The position numbers were made by a program, and so were the translations under genes. Shown piece by piece: positions 8,752-18,363 of a stretch of DNA of 59,118 bases; positions within the stretch are counted from its first letter, which is position 1, and every line of letters begins with the position of its first letter. Under the pieces are notes generated by a model. The model was given only the letters and a program-made list of their open reading frames with translations. It did no database searches and was not told the origin of the DNA. The stretch is from an uncultured Acidobacteriota bacterium. GTDB lineage: Bacteria > Acidobacteriota > Blastocatellia > Pyrinomonadales > Pyrinomonadaceae. The DNA lies in NCBI GenBank assembly GCA_937859595.1, contig CALMAH010000038.1:1-59118 (forward strand), given 5' to 3'.

Positions 8752-10587
8752 CTATTTCGGTCCGCCCCTTTGGCCGGGGAGCGGGCCTTTTTTTGCAGCC
8801 TGTCGGATTCGAGTACGTTGTGCATCAGCAGCAAGTCGGGCGGCGGCATCGATGTTGGAGGCAGCCGCTCCGACCTGAGGATCATTCTGGGCGAAGGACT
8901 TTGCAGCAGCGTCGTTACCGAAAAGGGCCATAATGAGATAATAGCGAAGCTGGTTCCGAGCGATATCTGACGCGATAGTCTCATTTTCGGTGAACAGGGA
9001 GCCAGAACTCTTTTTTACGAAGCCCGAGAACTTTTCCATCAGTTCCTGATCCACAGGGTCATCGCCGAAAATCGTCCGCTGACGAAGCTGCCCGGGGCCG
9101 GGCACGCCGGAGACACGTCCATAGGCGAGTTCGCGGGCGAATAGAAATGCGAGATCAACGATCGGCGCCATATTCTCCGAGATCTCGGTCTGTTGTGCTG
9201 CAACATCGGGCTCGATCCCGTTACCCCCAAATACCTTACGGTTCGTGACCGTGAGACGCACATCCTTGGAATCCGCTATGAGGGCTGCTTTGTCGGTCTT
9301 GGTAAAATAATCGTAGAGCCCGATATCGCTATAGTTTCGCTGGATCGATCTGCCGGAAGGGGTAAAGTACCGTGCAGCCGTAAGGGTGAGGCCGGAGCCG
9401 TCCGGGAGGTCAATAACGTTTTGGACAAGCCCTTTGCCAAATGTGCGTTCGCCGATGATCAAAGCGCGGTCATTGTCCTGAAACGCGCCTGCCAATATCT
9501 CAGCGGCCGAGGCGGTAGAACCATCTACCAGGAGTACGAGCGGCATCGACACGGGCGTTGGGTTTTGAGAACGCCAGACGCGGTCGTCCCGCGCGGATCT
9601 ACCCTTTTGGGTGAGGATCTCGGTGCCGGCAGGCAGAAAACGTTCTGCCACCGTGATCGCCTGATCTACGATGCCTCCCGAATTTCCTCGCAGGTCAATT
9701 ATCAGAGACCGCATTCCACGGAGCTTCAGATAATCTAGGGCCTTGTCCAGCTCTGTGACCGTTGTATAGCTAAATCCGACGGTCATGTCGATGTACCCGA
9801 CGCCTTCAGACAAAATGAACGCATAAGGGACGGTCCTTTGCGGAAGGCGGTCACGTTTTAGGGATACGGTCCGTTTGGCCAGGGTGTCGGCACGTTCGAT
9901 CGTGATCGAGGCCTCAGTGCCCTGCGGGCCCCTGATCATCTCTCTGACCCGAAACGAATCAAGGCCCGGTACCGGCTCGCCGTTTACGGAGACAATTCTA
10001 TCCCCGAAGTTTAGCCCCGCCCTTTCGGCTGCCGAGCCCGGGGTCGTGTAGAGGACGAACGTTTCCTGCCGGCCGTTCAACCTAAAGGTCGAGATGGTAA
10101 GTCCCGTTCCGAAGTATTCGCTGCGGTGCTCGCCCATTAGCGACGCGAACTGGGCACGGTCATAGAAACTGGAATGTGGATCAAGCGAGCGAAGCATGCT
10201 CCTGATAGAAGATGCGGCGGCAATTTCCGATGGGCGGGGAGCGGTCCCGGCGTGGTGCTTATCAATTATCTCAAAGCTTTGAGCGATGTCGTCCAGCAAC
10301 CCGCTGAACGGGGACGAGGCCGCGCGTGCTGTGTTGCCCTGCTTTTCCTTGCCGGAGGATGCCGAGAAAGACGATCCGGAAGATATTTTGAACGTATCGG
10401 TCGAATGCGGATCGACGAAGGGTATCTCAGAGGATTGTGCGGGTGCCGATCCAGGGATCAAAAGAGCCGCAATAAGGACACCGCCGGCGAGCGAGGCCGG
10501 TAGCGATCTGGCATTAAGTTGACTTTGCCGAACTTGCAGTGGCTTAACTCCCCGCCCTGACCAATATCGGTCGCGAGCAAAAAACAA
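8752..10587 (-). CDS. S41-family carboxy-terminal processing protease (CtpA/Prc-like)
   Basis: A periplasmic serine protease of about 611 residues. A hydrophobic segment at residues ~33-50 ending in APAQ is the signal peptide. A PDZ domain spans ~157-235 (PGSAAERAGLNFGDRIVSV), followed by the S41 catalytic domain. The Ser/Lys dyad is visible as Ser360 in DGSTASAAEIL and Lys385 in GERTFGKG. Family members cut C-terminal tails of envelope proteins, such as muralytic enzymes. The start is uncertain. The frame opens with TTG at 10587 without a clear ribosome binding site, and no ATG or GTG lies between there and the signal peptide. It is divergent from the GAF gene across a palindromic intergenic region. 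Confidence 0.92.
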   Translation of the reverse strand: MFFARDRYWSGRGVKPLQVRQSQLNARSLPASLAGGVLIAALLIPGSAPAQSSEIPFVDPHSTDTFKISSGSSFSASSGKEKQGNTARAASSPFSGLLDDIAQSFEIIDKHHAGTAPRPSEIAAASSIRSMLRSLDPHSSFYDRAQFASLMGEHRSEYFGTGLTISTFRLNGRQETFVLYTTPGSAAERAGLNFGDRIVSVNGEPVPGLDSFRVREMIRGPQGTEASITIERADTLAKRTVSLKRDRLPQRTVPYAFILSEGVGYIDMTVGFSYTTVTELDKALDYLKLRGMRSLIIDLRGNSGGIVDQAITVAERFLPAGTEILTQKGRSARDDRVWRSQNPTPVSMPLVLLVDGSTASAAEILAGAFQDNDRALIIGERTFGKGLVQNVIDLPDGSGLTLTAARYFTPSGRSIQRNYSDIGLYDYFTKTDKAALIADSKDVRLTVTNRKVFGGNGIEPDVAAQQTEISENMAPIVDLAFLFARELAYGRVSGVPGPGQLRQRTIFGDDPVDQELMEKFSGFVKKSSGSLFTENETIASDIARNQLRYYLIMALFGNDAAAKSFAQNDPQVGAAASNIDAAARLAADAQRTRIRQAAKKGPLPGQRGGPK

Positions 10588-10612
10588 AAGACGTATAAAG
10601 GATTTGACGTCT

Positions 10613-10665
10613 AATAGGCTGAATAAGGGTTGGATTCCGAAAATCGGAAGGATTTTCAGCCTATT
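10613..10665. promoter_or_regulatory. Nested palindromes in the S41/GAF divergent promoter region
   Basis: A perfect 11-bp inverted repeat, AATAGGCTGAA (10613-10623) and TTCAGCCTATT (10655-10665), encloses a second perfect inverted repeat, TTCCGA (10635-10640) / TCGGAA (10644-10649), with an AAA centre. It fills the 94-bp gap between the divergent S41 protease and GAF genes. A shared operator is a reasonable reading. A transcribed hairpin is also possible. Confidence 0.5.
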
Positions 10666-10681
10666 TGCTTAAAATTCTCAG

Positions 10682-11473
10682 ATGTCAGAAAATCTACGCA
10701 TGCCAGGGAACGAAAATCCAGAACTCAGCAGCAAGATACAGCGGCTGATCGAGACGGTCGATATAGCCAATTTGCTCGTCGAACCACTAACAAGGTCGAT
10801 CGAGAGGCTGCTTTCGGCGTCGGCAACTGCGCTAAACGCAAGCGAGGCCTCGGTGCTCATTAGGGACGGAGACGAAGGCGACCTGCGTTTTCTTGCCGCT
10901 ATCGGGACCGTTGCGGAACAGCTAATGAACATGCGGATACCGGCGGGGAAAGGCATCGCAGGTTTTGTTATGTCGTCCGGCCAACCGATGGCCGTCTCTG
11001 ATGTAGGTGTGGAAGAGGCCTTCTATGCCGAAGTTGACAAGGCAACGGGATTTTCGACGCAAATGATCCTTGCGACCCCGCTAAGGCACAACGACGAGAT
11101 AATCGGTGTGCTCGAGTACATCAATCGCCCCGGAGCACCGCCGTGGGAGCCCTTCAGTCCGGAGGAAATGGACAAGGCTGCGCTGTGCGGCGAGGCCGTT
11201 GCGTCGCTTGTGAGTGCATACGAGTCGGCAAAACTGTTTCGCGACCTCGGCGAGAAGATGATCGAAACCGACGAAGATCTTGACCTTGATGCGGTACGAG
11301 CGTGGCTTCGCCAGATCCGTGATGCCGCTGATCATCGAGAGATGCTGGAGCTTGCCTTGCTGCTCAGGGAGGTCGCCGGCCGCGGCGAACCGGAAAGGCT
11401 CATATGCAAGGAACTGCTCGAATCGATCATTCGGTACAGCGATTCGAAGAGTGAGACATCCTATCTCGGCTAA
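10682..11473 (+). CDS. GAF-domain protein, cytoplasmic
   Basis: A 263-residue protein without signal peptide or membrane segment. Residues ~35-180 form a GAF domain: SIERLLSASATALNASEASVLI, then RIPAGKGIAGFV, GQPMAVSDV, and TPLRHNDEIIGVLE. The N-terminus and the C-terminal ~80 residues are helical, with no output domain such as a kinase, GGDEF or HTH. It therefore probably works through a partner. GAF domains bind small ligands or cyclic nucleotides, but no diagnostic ligand residue is evident here. The start is ATG 10682. The subtilase gene begins 16 bases after its stop on the same strand, so co-transcription is likely. Confidence 0.85.
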   Translation: MSENLRMPGNENPELSSKIQRLIETVDIANLLVEPLTRSIERLLSASATALNASEASVLIRDGDEGDLRFLAAIGTVAEQLMNMRIPAGKGIAGFVMSSGQPMAVSDVGVEEAFYAEVDKATGFSTQMILATPLRHNDEIIGVLEYINRPGAPPWEPFSPEEMDKAALCGEAVASLVSAYESAKLFRDLGEKMIETDEDLDLDAVRAWLRQIRDAADHREMLELALLLREVAGRGEPERLICKELLESIIRYSDSKSETSYLG

Positions 11474-11489
11474 AGAACCCTATCTTCTG

Positions 11490-12305
11490 ATGACCACTGT
11501 TGGCGGAGACGAAGTGACCTCGAGATCGCGGAGGTCGACATATTTCGAGCTTGGTAACGGCTGGCGTACGGCCGCAGGCCGAGGTGTCTCGGTGGCGGTG
11601 ATAGACAGCGGAATCGATACCTCGCATCCAGATCTGTCCGGCAGGATCAGAGGCTCAGTCGAAGCCCGGATGGAGAATAAGAAAGTGGTCTTTGACCCGT
11701 CTGTGGCCGGCGATTCGGCGGGCCATGGAACGGCCTGCGCCGGGATAATTCTCGGCATAGCACCGGAGGCCGAGGTGTACAGTGTCAAGGTACTTGGTTC
11801 GGGAGGCCTCGGAGATGGGCACGCGTTTCTTGCCGGGCTTGAGTACGCGATAAAACAGCGGTATCAGGTAATTAATTTGAGTCTAGGGACCACCAAGCCG
11901 CAATTCTTTGCACCGCTTCATGATCTGCTGGACAGGGCATATCTCGCGGGTTGCGTAGTTGTAGCGGCCGCGAACAACCTGCCGCACCCGAGCTTTCCCT
12001 CTGTATTCTCGTCGTCTTTGATATCGGTGATAAAAAGTGAACAGACCGACCCTCGAAAGTTTGGGTTTCGATACGGAGAGGTTATCGAACTTACCGCGCC
12101 GGGAGTCAATGTGCGGACGACGTGGCCCGGAGGCGGATATCGCAATCTTACAGGGAACAGTTTTGCATGCCCCCACATTGCGGCGATCATTGCACTTCTG
12201 CTGGAAGAACACCCCGACCTAACGCCGTTCGAGGTTAAATCGGCACTCTATTCGATCGCACAGGAGAACGAACGAGCCCGCGAGTCGGGTGACGCGGGCA
12301 AATAA
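11490..12305 (+). CDS. Compact S8 (subtilisin-like) serine protease without signal peptide
   Basis: A 271-residue subtilase. The catalytic triad is complete: Asp39 (VAVIDSGID), His79 (GHGTACAGII) and Ser224 (GNSFACPHIAA). The oxyanion Asn sits in AAANN (162-163). The reading frame extends upstream inside the GAF gene, but ATG 11490 is the likely start because it follows the GAF stop by 16 bases and begins just before the protease fold. From that start there is no signal peptide and no room for an I9 propeptide, so the enzyme appears cytoplasmic and self-sufficient in folding. Pairing with a GAF sensor suggests a regulated intracellular protease. The substrate is unknown. Confidence 0.88.
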   Translation: MTTVGGDEVTSRSRRSTYFELGNGWRTAAGRGVSVAVIDSGIDTSHPDLSGRIRGSVEARMENKKVVFDPSVAGDSAGHGTACAGIILGIAPEAEVYSVKVLGSGGLGDGHAFLAGLEYAIKQRYQVINLSLGTTKPQFFAPLHDLLDRAYLAGCVVVAAANNLPHPSFPSVFSSSLISVIKSEQTDPRKFGFRYGEVIELTAPGVNVRTTWPGGGYRNLTGNSFACPHIAAIIALLLEEHPDLTPFEVKSALYSIAQENERARESGDAGK

Positions 12306-12342
12306 TACCACTCCGGTTTAGGCCAAGGAACCTTTCGACCGA

Positions 12343-13395
12343 TCAGTTGCCGCTGCGACCTCGTCGCTCTTCCTCGTAAAGTATAGGAGCCACCAACGGA
12401 CGGTAAGAGTCGTTTATCTTGATATATGAATCTTCGCGAAGCGAGCTCATGAACTTCTTAATAGCCTCAGGATAGCGTTCGTTCATTATCGCCAAACGTA
12501 TCGCGTTTTCGTCGAAATGGGACTCGCTGCTTGCCGCGGTGCGCTCGTCGATGCGAAGGATCGTGACCCCGACCTGGTCCATATCGATAGGCTCAGAGTA
12601 CTGGCCCGCTTTAAGATCCTTGATCGCATTCGCTATTTTCGGATCTAGGTCTGTAACGACGAACGTATCGACCCGACCATTGTTCTGCGCTGAACCCTGA
12701 CGATCAGAGTTTTCGGCGACCATCTTTACAAAGTCCGCGCCGTTGCGAAGCTGAGCGACCAGATCGGCCGCCTTTTCTCTGACCGAGGCCTCGGTGCGGC
12801 CAGCGAAGGAAAGAAATATCTCGCTGAGCGTGACGGTCTCAGGCTTGGTGAACTTCTCTTTATTCTTGTTGAAGTAATCTTGCAGCTCCCGGCTTGTCGG
12901 CCGCCAATATTCTCTTAGCTGGACCTCCTGACGGATAACCTGTTCCCGGGTAACCTGTTTTCGCCACTCTTCACGGATCATGTCAGGGTCTACGCCGCTG
13001 TTCCGCATTTCCGTATATAGGGAATCAAGCGTCGTAAGATTGTTCGACCGCATTAATTCAAGAAATCGAGCATTGACGGCGGCTTCGATCTCGCGTTCCA
13101 TTCCGAGTTCTTTAGCGCGTTGTACAAGAAGTTCCTCATTGATGAGATTTGCAATCAGTTCGCCCTGTTTTTCCTCGACCTCGCGCTGGGCCTCATCGCG
13201 GGAGCGACCCTGTTCTATCCGCGAATCGACGATCATTTTTATCTCGCGGCGGATCTTCGAGAGCGTGATGACACCGTCATTGACCTGTGCGACCACTTCG
13301 TCAACCACACGCTCCTCGGTTTCCTGAGCGAGTGCTGGAACGGTAAATAGGGCAAAAGCAAAAACAAACGCCAATAGTTTAGGGATACGTGACAT
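12343..13395 (-). CDS. SurA-like peptidyl-prolyl cis-trans isomerase / periplasmic chaperone
   Basis: A 350-residue periplasmic foldase. The start at 13395 is set by CAGGAG on the minus strand eight bases upstream and by a clean signal peptide beginning MSRIPKLL and ending PALAQE; the frame itself is open further upstream. Residues ~25-180 form the helical SurA N-terminal chaperone module (VVAQVNDGVITLSKI, GELIANLINEELLVQRAKEL). A parvulin-type (PpiC) domain covers about 185-310 (TLSEIFLSF, GADFVKMVAENSD, LKAGQYSEPI). SurA-like proteins escort outer-membrane beta-barrels to the BAM machine. It is downstream of mfd on the same strand, across a 223-bp gap. Confidence 0.88.
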   Translation of the reverse strand: MSRIPKLLAFVFAFALFTVPALAQETEERVVDEVVAQVNDGVITLSKIRREIKMIVDSRIEQGRSRDEAQREVEEKQGELIANLINEELLVQRAKELGMEREIEAAVNARFLELMRSNNLTTLDSLYTEMRNSGVDPDMIREEWRKQVTREQVIRQEVQLREYWRPTSRELQDYFNKNKEKFTKPETVTLSEIFLSFAGRTEASVREKAADLVAQLRNGADFVKMVAENSDRQGSAQNNGRVDTFVVTDLDPKIANAIKDLKAGQYSEPIDMDQVGVTILRIDERTAASSESHFDENAIRLAIMNERYPEAIKKFMSSLREDSYIKINDSYRPLVAPILYEEERRGRSGN

Positions 13396-13618
13396 CAGAA
13401 ACTCCTGAAATAGAACAAAATGATAGCCAAAACGAACTATTGAGATGCATACCGCCCCAAATTGGTTTCTTGCCATAAAACGACCAAAAGACGCCATGGG
13501 GCCGAAAGGAGTGCATTCAAAACGAGAATTCTAGCATTTTTCATAGAAATTTTCCCTCATCAACCTCCTTTTGCCGGGGATTCCAGAATATTTCCGCGTA
13601 CAGGAACTTCCTTTGACC

Positions 13619-16600
13619 CTATAGCCGTATCTTCTCCAAGACGGTTCTGATGGAAGCGATGACGTCCTCCGGATCTATCGGGAACCGGAGGATGCCATTT
13701 GGCGAGAATGTTATGCGGTCGTCGGCGGAGACGATTGACAAAAGTTTGTCGGGCGAAACGCGCGAGGTTTCGGCAAGTTTCGCGGCGGCGGCCGCACCGC
13801 TCCGGTCTATCGAGACAATTCCGAGAGTCTCGGCGAGGCGCCGGAGCCGGGCAAACTCCAAAAGAGAGACGACAGAACCCGGCATTCGCCCGTAACGGTC
13901 CTCCAATTCCGAGCGGATATGTCCAAGTTCTTGATCATCACCGGCGGACGAGATGCGCTTATAGGTGCGAAGCCGCTGGCCGGAGTCAATAATGTACTCG
14001 CGTGGAATTGAGACATCGATGCCGAGCTCGATGGCGACCCCCGATTCGTCGGCGATCTCGTCGCCGCGAAGTTCGGCAATGGTGCGCTCGAGCATTCGGG
14101 TGTAGAGGTCAAATCCGAGGGCCTCGAGATGGCCGGATTGCTGGCCGCCGAGTATGCTGCCCGCTCCGCGAAGCTCAAGGTCGAGGGCGGCAATGCGAAA
14201 ACCGGCTCCGAGGTCCGAGAACTCCCGGATGGCCGAGAGCCGCCTGCGCGCTATCGGCGTCAACTCGATCTCGCCGGGAATAAGCAAGTAAGCATATGCC
14301 CTGCGATTTGAACGACCCACCCTACCGCGAAGCTGATAAAGCTGTGAAAGTCCGTAATTGTCAGAGCGATTGATAATGATCGTGTTCGCCCGCGGGATAT
14401 CGATGCCATTTTCGATGATCGTCGTGGCGACCAGGACATCGTATCTGTAGTCGATAAAGTCGAGCATTATCTGCTCCATCTCCTTCTCGTTCATTTGACC
14501 GTGGCCTATGGCTATGCGGGCATTGGGCACGATCTTCTGAATGAGTGCGGCGATTGACTCGATCGTTTCGACGCGATTGTGTATGAAAAATACCTGGCCG
14601 TTGCGAGCAAGTTCGAGGTCGATGGCAGAACGGATCACGCTCTCAGAAAACTGAACGACCTGAGTATTTATTGCTAACCGGTCGCGTGGAGGGGTTTCGA
14701 TAACGGACATGTCCCGCATTCCGAGAAGCGACATGTTTAGCGTGCGCGGAATAGGGGTGGCAGAAAGCGTCAGAACATCCACCCTCTTTTTCAGTTGTTT
14801 CAGCCTTTCTTTATGGGCGACGCCAAAACGCTGTTCCTCATCAACGACAACAAGGCCGAGCTTAGGGAGCGAAACGTCATTGGAGAGAATCCGATGGGTG
14901 CCGACGAGGACGTCCAGATCTCCCTTGGCCGCAGCCTCTACGACCGCCTTCTGTTCCTTGCGTCCACGGAAACGCGAGAGCAGGTCGACCTTGGCAGGAA
15001 ATGCGGCAAAGCGTCGGCTAAACGTTTCAAAGTGCTGGTACGCGAGTATCGTGGTAGGAGCAAGAACGGCGACCTGGCGTCCATCCATCACAGCCTTAAA
15101 TGCCGCACGCATGGCCACCTCGGTCTTTCCATAGCCGACATCGCCGATTATCAGCCGATCCATCGGACGAGGCGTTTCCATGTCGTTCTTCACGTCCTCG
15201 ATGGCTTTTGCCTGGTCTTCGGTCAGTTCGTATGGAAATGCATCCTCAAACTCATGCTGCCAGGGAGCGTCCGCCGAAAAAGCATGGCCCGCTACAAGCT
15301 TGCGTTCGGCATACAGCCTAAGCAGTTCATCGGCCATGTCGCGCATGGCTCTTTTCGCGCGGGCCTTGGTCTTTTGCCACCCGATGCCGCCCAGCCGGTC
15401 GAGCGAAGGCGAAGCGGTTTCCCCGGAACCGTATCGCGAAACGAGGTCAAGGCGCTCCACAGGAACAAAGAGCTTGGCGTCGTCCGCATACACGAGCAGC
15501 ATGAACTCCCGCTCGACCCCCTGAGCGGAGATCGCTTGCAGCCCTTCGAACCGGCCGATGCCGTGGTCAACATGGACAACAAAGTCACCGTGCTTGAGGT
15601 CGCGAAAATCTGAGATAAATACACCCAGGCGTGATCTTTGGGGGCGAGAAGCCGGGGCAGACCGTGTTGGGAGATCTGTGTCGCCGAAGATATCGCGTTC
15701 GGTCCAAACAGTGAAAGCGTCCGTCGGGATCTCGAATCCACCTGAAAGAGAACCGACACGAATATTCTTCGGGTCAAGATCGATCTGATATTCGCGGAAG
15801 ATCTCAGCAAGGCGTTCGGCCATTCCGGGCGTGAAGGCTACGAAGAGATCTGTTTGAGAGGGGCTGCGGCCCGGGGCATTGATACAGGAGATAAATTTGG
15901 AAATGTCCCCCCTAAATCTCATCGTCGGCCGCGAAACCAGATCGAACTCTGCAGAAGACGTGGCCGTTGGGAAAAGGAAAAGTGGTCCCGCGCCATCAAC
16001 CGCCGGTTCATCGCCAATGGCAAATTCCTCGTCATTTTCCGAGGCCGTCTTGCCGAGGGCTCGAAGCTCGATACGCGAATGTGATCCAAACCGATCGCGG
16101 AGTTCCTCTGATGTTAGAAAGAGTTTATCCGGCGCCAGACACAGCTCGCCATGTTCGGTAAGATAAGCGGATCGCCTTGCCATCTCGTCCAGCAGGCCCT
16201 CGGCCGATCGTTCGATCATCGAAGGCTCATCAACGACCAGTATCATGCCGTCGAGATATTCGAAGACTGAGCCGTCAAGGGGACGAGCGAGCGGAAGAAG
16301 GAACTCCCAACCGGCGAATGTTTCACCGTGTTCCGCGAAATCGGTCCGGTCTTTGAGCGCCCGCGAAAAGCTCTCGTCCGAGAAATGTTCGCGGGCCTCA
16401 GCAGTCCATTCGATAAAGTCCCGGTTCGAAACGTGAAATTCGCGCATGGGGGCAATAGACGCCGACGCGAGATGGCCGGTTGAGAGTTGCGTCTCTGGGT
16501 CAAATGTGCGAATGGAATCGACCGTGTCGCCAAAGAATTCGACGCGAAACGGGGCGTCCGTGTCCGGAGACCAAACGTCGAGAATGCCGCCGCGGACAGA

Positions 16601-17197
16601 GAACTGGCCAAGGTTATAAATCGGGTCTTCGCGGACATAGCCGGTTGCCTCCAGATCCTCGATCAGGTCCTCTAACAAAGTGTCCCGGCCCCGCTGCAAA
16701 AGGTTTCCGAGCGACGAAACGCGATCCTTGCCGACCGTGCGTCCGATGACGGCCCTCATCGAGGCAATGGCCACATTTGGCCTGAAAGTGCTCATTTTCC
16801 AGAATGCGAGGGCACGGCGTTCGAGCGTTTGAGCATGCGGCGAGACGCCGGAATAGGGGTCGGTCTCAAAACCGGGTATCGCAATGATCTCGTCTATCTC
16901 GTCTGACGACGCGATCGGGCCGCCGCCATCCTGTTTGCGAAAATAGGCGAGCCAGAACGATAGATCGGCCTCCCAGGCATCGAGTTCATCGTTTGAGCCG
17001 GATATCACGGCAAATCGATGGCCCGTTGACACAACGAGGGACGCAAGCACATAAGCCTTTGCCGATGTGCTCGTCAGGCCGCTGAGCGTTATCACGCGTG
17101 CTCCGGCCCGGACCTCACGAATGAGGCCATCGAGAACAGAAACCGATGCGGGATCAGCGAACATAAACGCACTAAACCGCCGAGAACGAACACGCAC
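13619..17197 (-). CDS. mfd: Transcription-repair coupling factor Mfd
   Basis: A full-length Mfd of about 1192 residues. It is a DNA translocase that displaces stalled RNA polymerase and recruits UvrA to lesions. The parts appear in family order: UvrB-like N-terminal module, RNA polymerase-interacting CarD-like domain (HGDFVVHVDHGIGRFEGL), RecG-like helicase core with Walker A GDVGYGKT and DEEQ box (VVVDEEQRFGV), SATPIPRTLNMS, Q-x-x-GRxGR motif (YQLRGRVGRS), and the C-terminal UvrA-inhibiting domain. The frame begins with GTG at 17197. ATG 17164 (MFADPASV) is an equally plausible start because neither has a good ribosome binding site. uvrB, a partner in the same repair pathway, is also in this window at 46 kb. 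Confidence 0.97.
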   Translation of the reverse strand: MRVRSRRFSAFMFADPASVSVLDGLIREVRAGARVITLSGLTSTSAKAYVLASLVVSTGHRFAVISGSNDELDAWEADLSFWLAYFRKQDGGGPIASSDEIDEIIAIPGFETDPYSGVSPHAQTLERRALAFWKMSTFRPNVAIASMRAVIGRTVGKDRVSSLGNLLQRGRDTLLEDLIEDLEATGYVREDPIYNLGQFSVRGGILDVWSPDTDAPFRVEFFGDTVDSIRTFDPETQLSTGHLASASIAPMREFHVSNRDFIEWTAEAREHFSDESFSRALKDRTDFAEHGETFAGWEFLLPLARPLDGSVFEYLDGMILVVDEPSMIERSAEGLLDEMARRSAYLTEHGELCLAPDKLFLTSEELRDRFGSHSRIELRALGKTASENDEEFAIGDEPAVDGAGPLFLFPTATSSAEFDLVSRPTMRFRGDISKFISCINAPGRSPSQTDLFVAFTPGMAERLAEIFREYQIDLDPKNIRVGSLSGGFEIPTDAFTVWTERDIFGDTDLPTRSAPASRPQRSRLGVFISDFRDLKHGDFVVHVDHGIGRFEGLQAISAQGVEREFMLLVYADDAKLFVPVERLDLVSRYGSGETASPSLDRLGGIGWQKTKARAKRAMRDMADELLRLYAERKLVAGHAFSADAPWQHEFEDAFPYELTEDQAKAIEDVKNDMETPRPMDRLIIGDVGYGKTEVAMRAAFKAVMDGRQVAVLAPTTILAYQHFETFSRRFAAFPAKVDLLSRFRGRKEQKAVVEAAAKGDLDVLVGTHRILSNDVSLPKLGLVVVDEEQRFGVAHKERLKQLKKRVDVLTLSATPIPRTLNMSLLGMRDMSVIETPPRDRLAINTQVVQFSESVIRSAIDLELARNGQVFFIHNRVETIESIAALIQKIVPNARIAIGHGQMNEKEMEQIMLDFIDYRYDVLVATTIIENGIDIPRANTIIINRSDNYGLSQLYQLRGRVGRSNRRAYAYLLIPGEIELTPIARRRLSAIREFSDLGAGFRIAALDLELRGAGSILGGQQSGHLEALGFDLYTRMLERTIAELRGDEIADESGVAIELGIDVSIPREYIIDSGQRLRTYKRISSAGDDQELGHIRSELEDRYGRMPGSVVSLLEFARLRRLAETLGIVSIDRSGAAAAAKLAETSRVSPDKLLSIVSADDRITFSPNGILRFPIDPEDVIASIRTVLEKIRL

Positions 17198-17260
17198 GGG
17201 GCGTGACCAATCTCAAGCGTTACCGAAAATTGTGCCACAGCGCTTCAAACTCTGGCGAAT

Positions 17261-18193
17261 CTATTGCCCCTTTTCGGGCGCCCACGGAAAATTCGGGTTG
17301 TCGATCTCCCAGGTTTCCTTTCCAAGACTGACCCTTCCGGTTCGCAGGTGGATATCGTGCTGTTTATTTGGCACCTCAATGCCGTGTTCGCGAAATTTCT
17401 TGAGGATAGCGAAATTCAGATTGCTTCGAAACAGGCCCGGGCGATGGAGCCTTGCCCGGCTCCACGCACGAAGTTCGAAAAGCAGGGCGTGGTCGCCGAA
17501 CTCGAGAAATCTGACCGAGGGCGGCGGGGAATCGACAACATCCTCGTTTTCCGAAGCAGCTTCGACCAAAAGTCGCGACACCAGGTCCACATCCGAGTCG
17601 TATCCGACGCCGACGGGCACCTTAAAGCGTATAAGCTCGTCGCCAAAGCTCCAGTTTATGACATTCTCCGAGATAAATTTGCTGTTCGGGACAATGATAG
17701 CGATGTTGTCGTTGGTCTGTATGCTTGTGCTGCGTGCGCCGATAGATACGACCTTGCCGTGGACGGGGCCGACCTCTATACGGTCGCCGACCTTTATCGG
17801 CCGTTCAAACATGATGATCAGCCCGCTGATAAAATTATTGGCTATATTCTGCAGGCCAAAGCCGATACCAATGCCCACCGCACCGGCAAGTACATTCAAT
17901 GTGGTAAGGTCGATGCCGACCGTCTGAAGAATGATCAGAAAGCCGACGAAAAGAATTATGTATCGCGTAACGGTGCCGATGGCCTGCTGTGCTCCGATAT
18001 CGAGCTTTGTCCGCGTCAGCAGCCGCGAGATCAGGAGCTGCCTTAGACGCGCGGAAATAAAGATCAGGACGGCGGTAAAGATGAGAATGTAAACGATACT
18101 GAGCGGAGTGATCCTGGCCTCGCCGAGTGCGAAAAGATTATAGTTGAGCAGCTCAAAAAGCGGGTTGAGATAGGTTTCCCGAAACTCTTGCAT
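17261..18193 (-). CDS. MscS-family small mechanosensitive ion channel
   Basis: A 310-residue inner-membrane channel. Three hydrophobic segments are visible: about residues 27-45, 68-90 and 98-135. The last is the Gly/Ala-rich pore helix typical of MscS (LAGAVGIGIGFGLQNIANNFISG). The cytoplasmic beta-domain follows (ERPIKVGDRIEVGPVHGKV, STSIQTNDN, VPNSKFISENVINWS) and then the alpha/beta C-terminal part. Channels of this family open under membrane tension and release solutes on hypo-osmotic shock. ATG 18193 is preceded by AAAGAG. The gene is divergent from lysS and 63 bp downstream of the mfd start. Confidence 0.92.
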   Translation of the reverse strand: MQEFRETYLNPLFELLNYNLFALGEARITPLSIVYILIFTAVLIFISARLRQLLISRLLTRTKLDIGAQQAIGTVTRYIILFVGFLIILQTVGIDLTTLNVLAGAVGIGIGFGLQNIANNFISGLIIMFERPIKVGDRIEVGPVHGKVVSIGARSTSIQTNDNIAIIVPNSKFISENVINWSFGDELIRFKVPVGVGYDSDVDLVSRLLVEAASENEDVVDSPPPSVRFLEFGDHALLFELRAWSRARLHRPGLFRSNLNFAILKKFREHGIEVPNKQHDIHLRTGRVSLGKETWEIDNPNFPWAPEKGQ

Positions 18194-18363
18194 AGGTTCT
18201 CTTTACGTTCGATCTAGTTGAATATTAGTTCAAAACACCGGCAAATCCCAACGATCTGCTCGCCCGGCTGAAGTCGAAACACCGCACAAACGACGCGGGA
18301 GATTGCTTATGGGACGCCTAGTCTGATTTAATCTGTTGTTCGAGCGACAGTTTGTGACGAGCT

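Noticed and set aside
9193..9738. 181-codon plus-strand frame opposite the S41 protease gene
   Set aside because: Shadow of the protease frame; no ribosome binding site or recognisable domain.
11280..11489. N-terminal extension of the subtilase inside the GAF gene
   Set aside because: It overlaps the GAF coding sequence in another frame and lacks protein-like character. ATG 11490 fits the fold start.
14795..15613. 272-codon plus-strand frame opposite mfd
   Set aside because: Shadow of the Mfd helicase reading frame.
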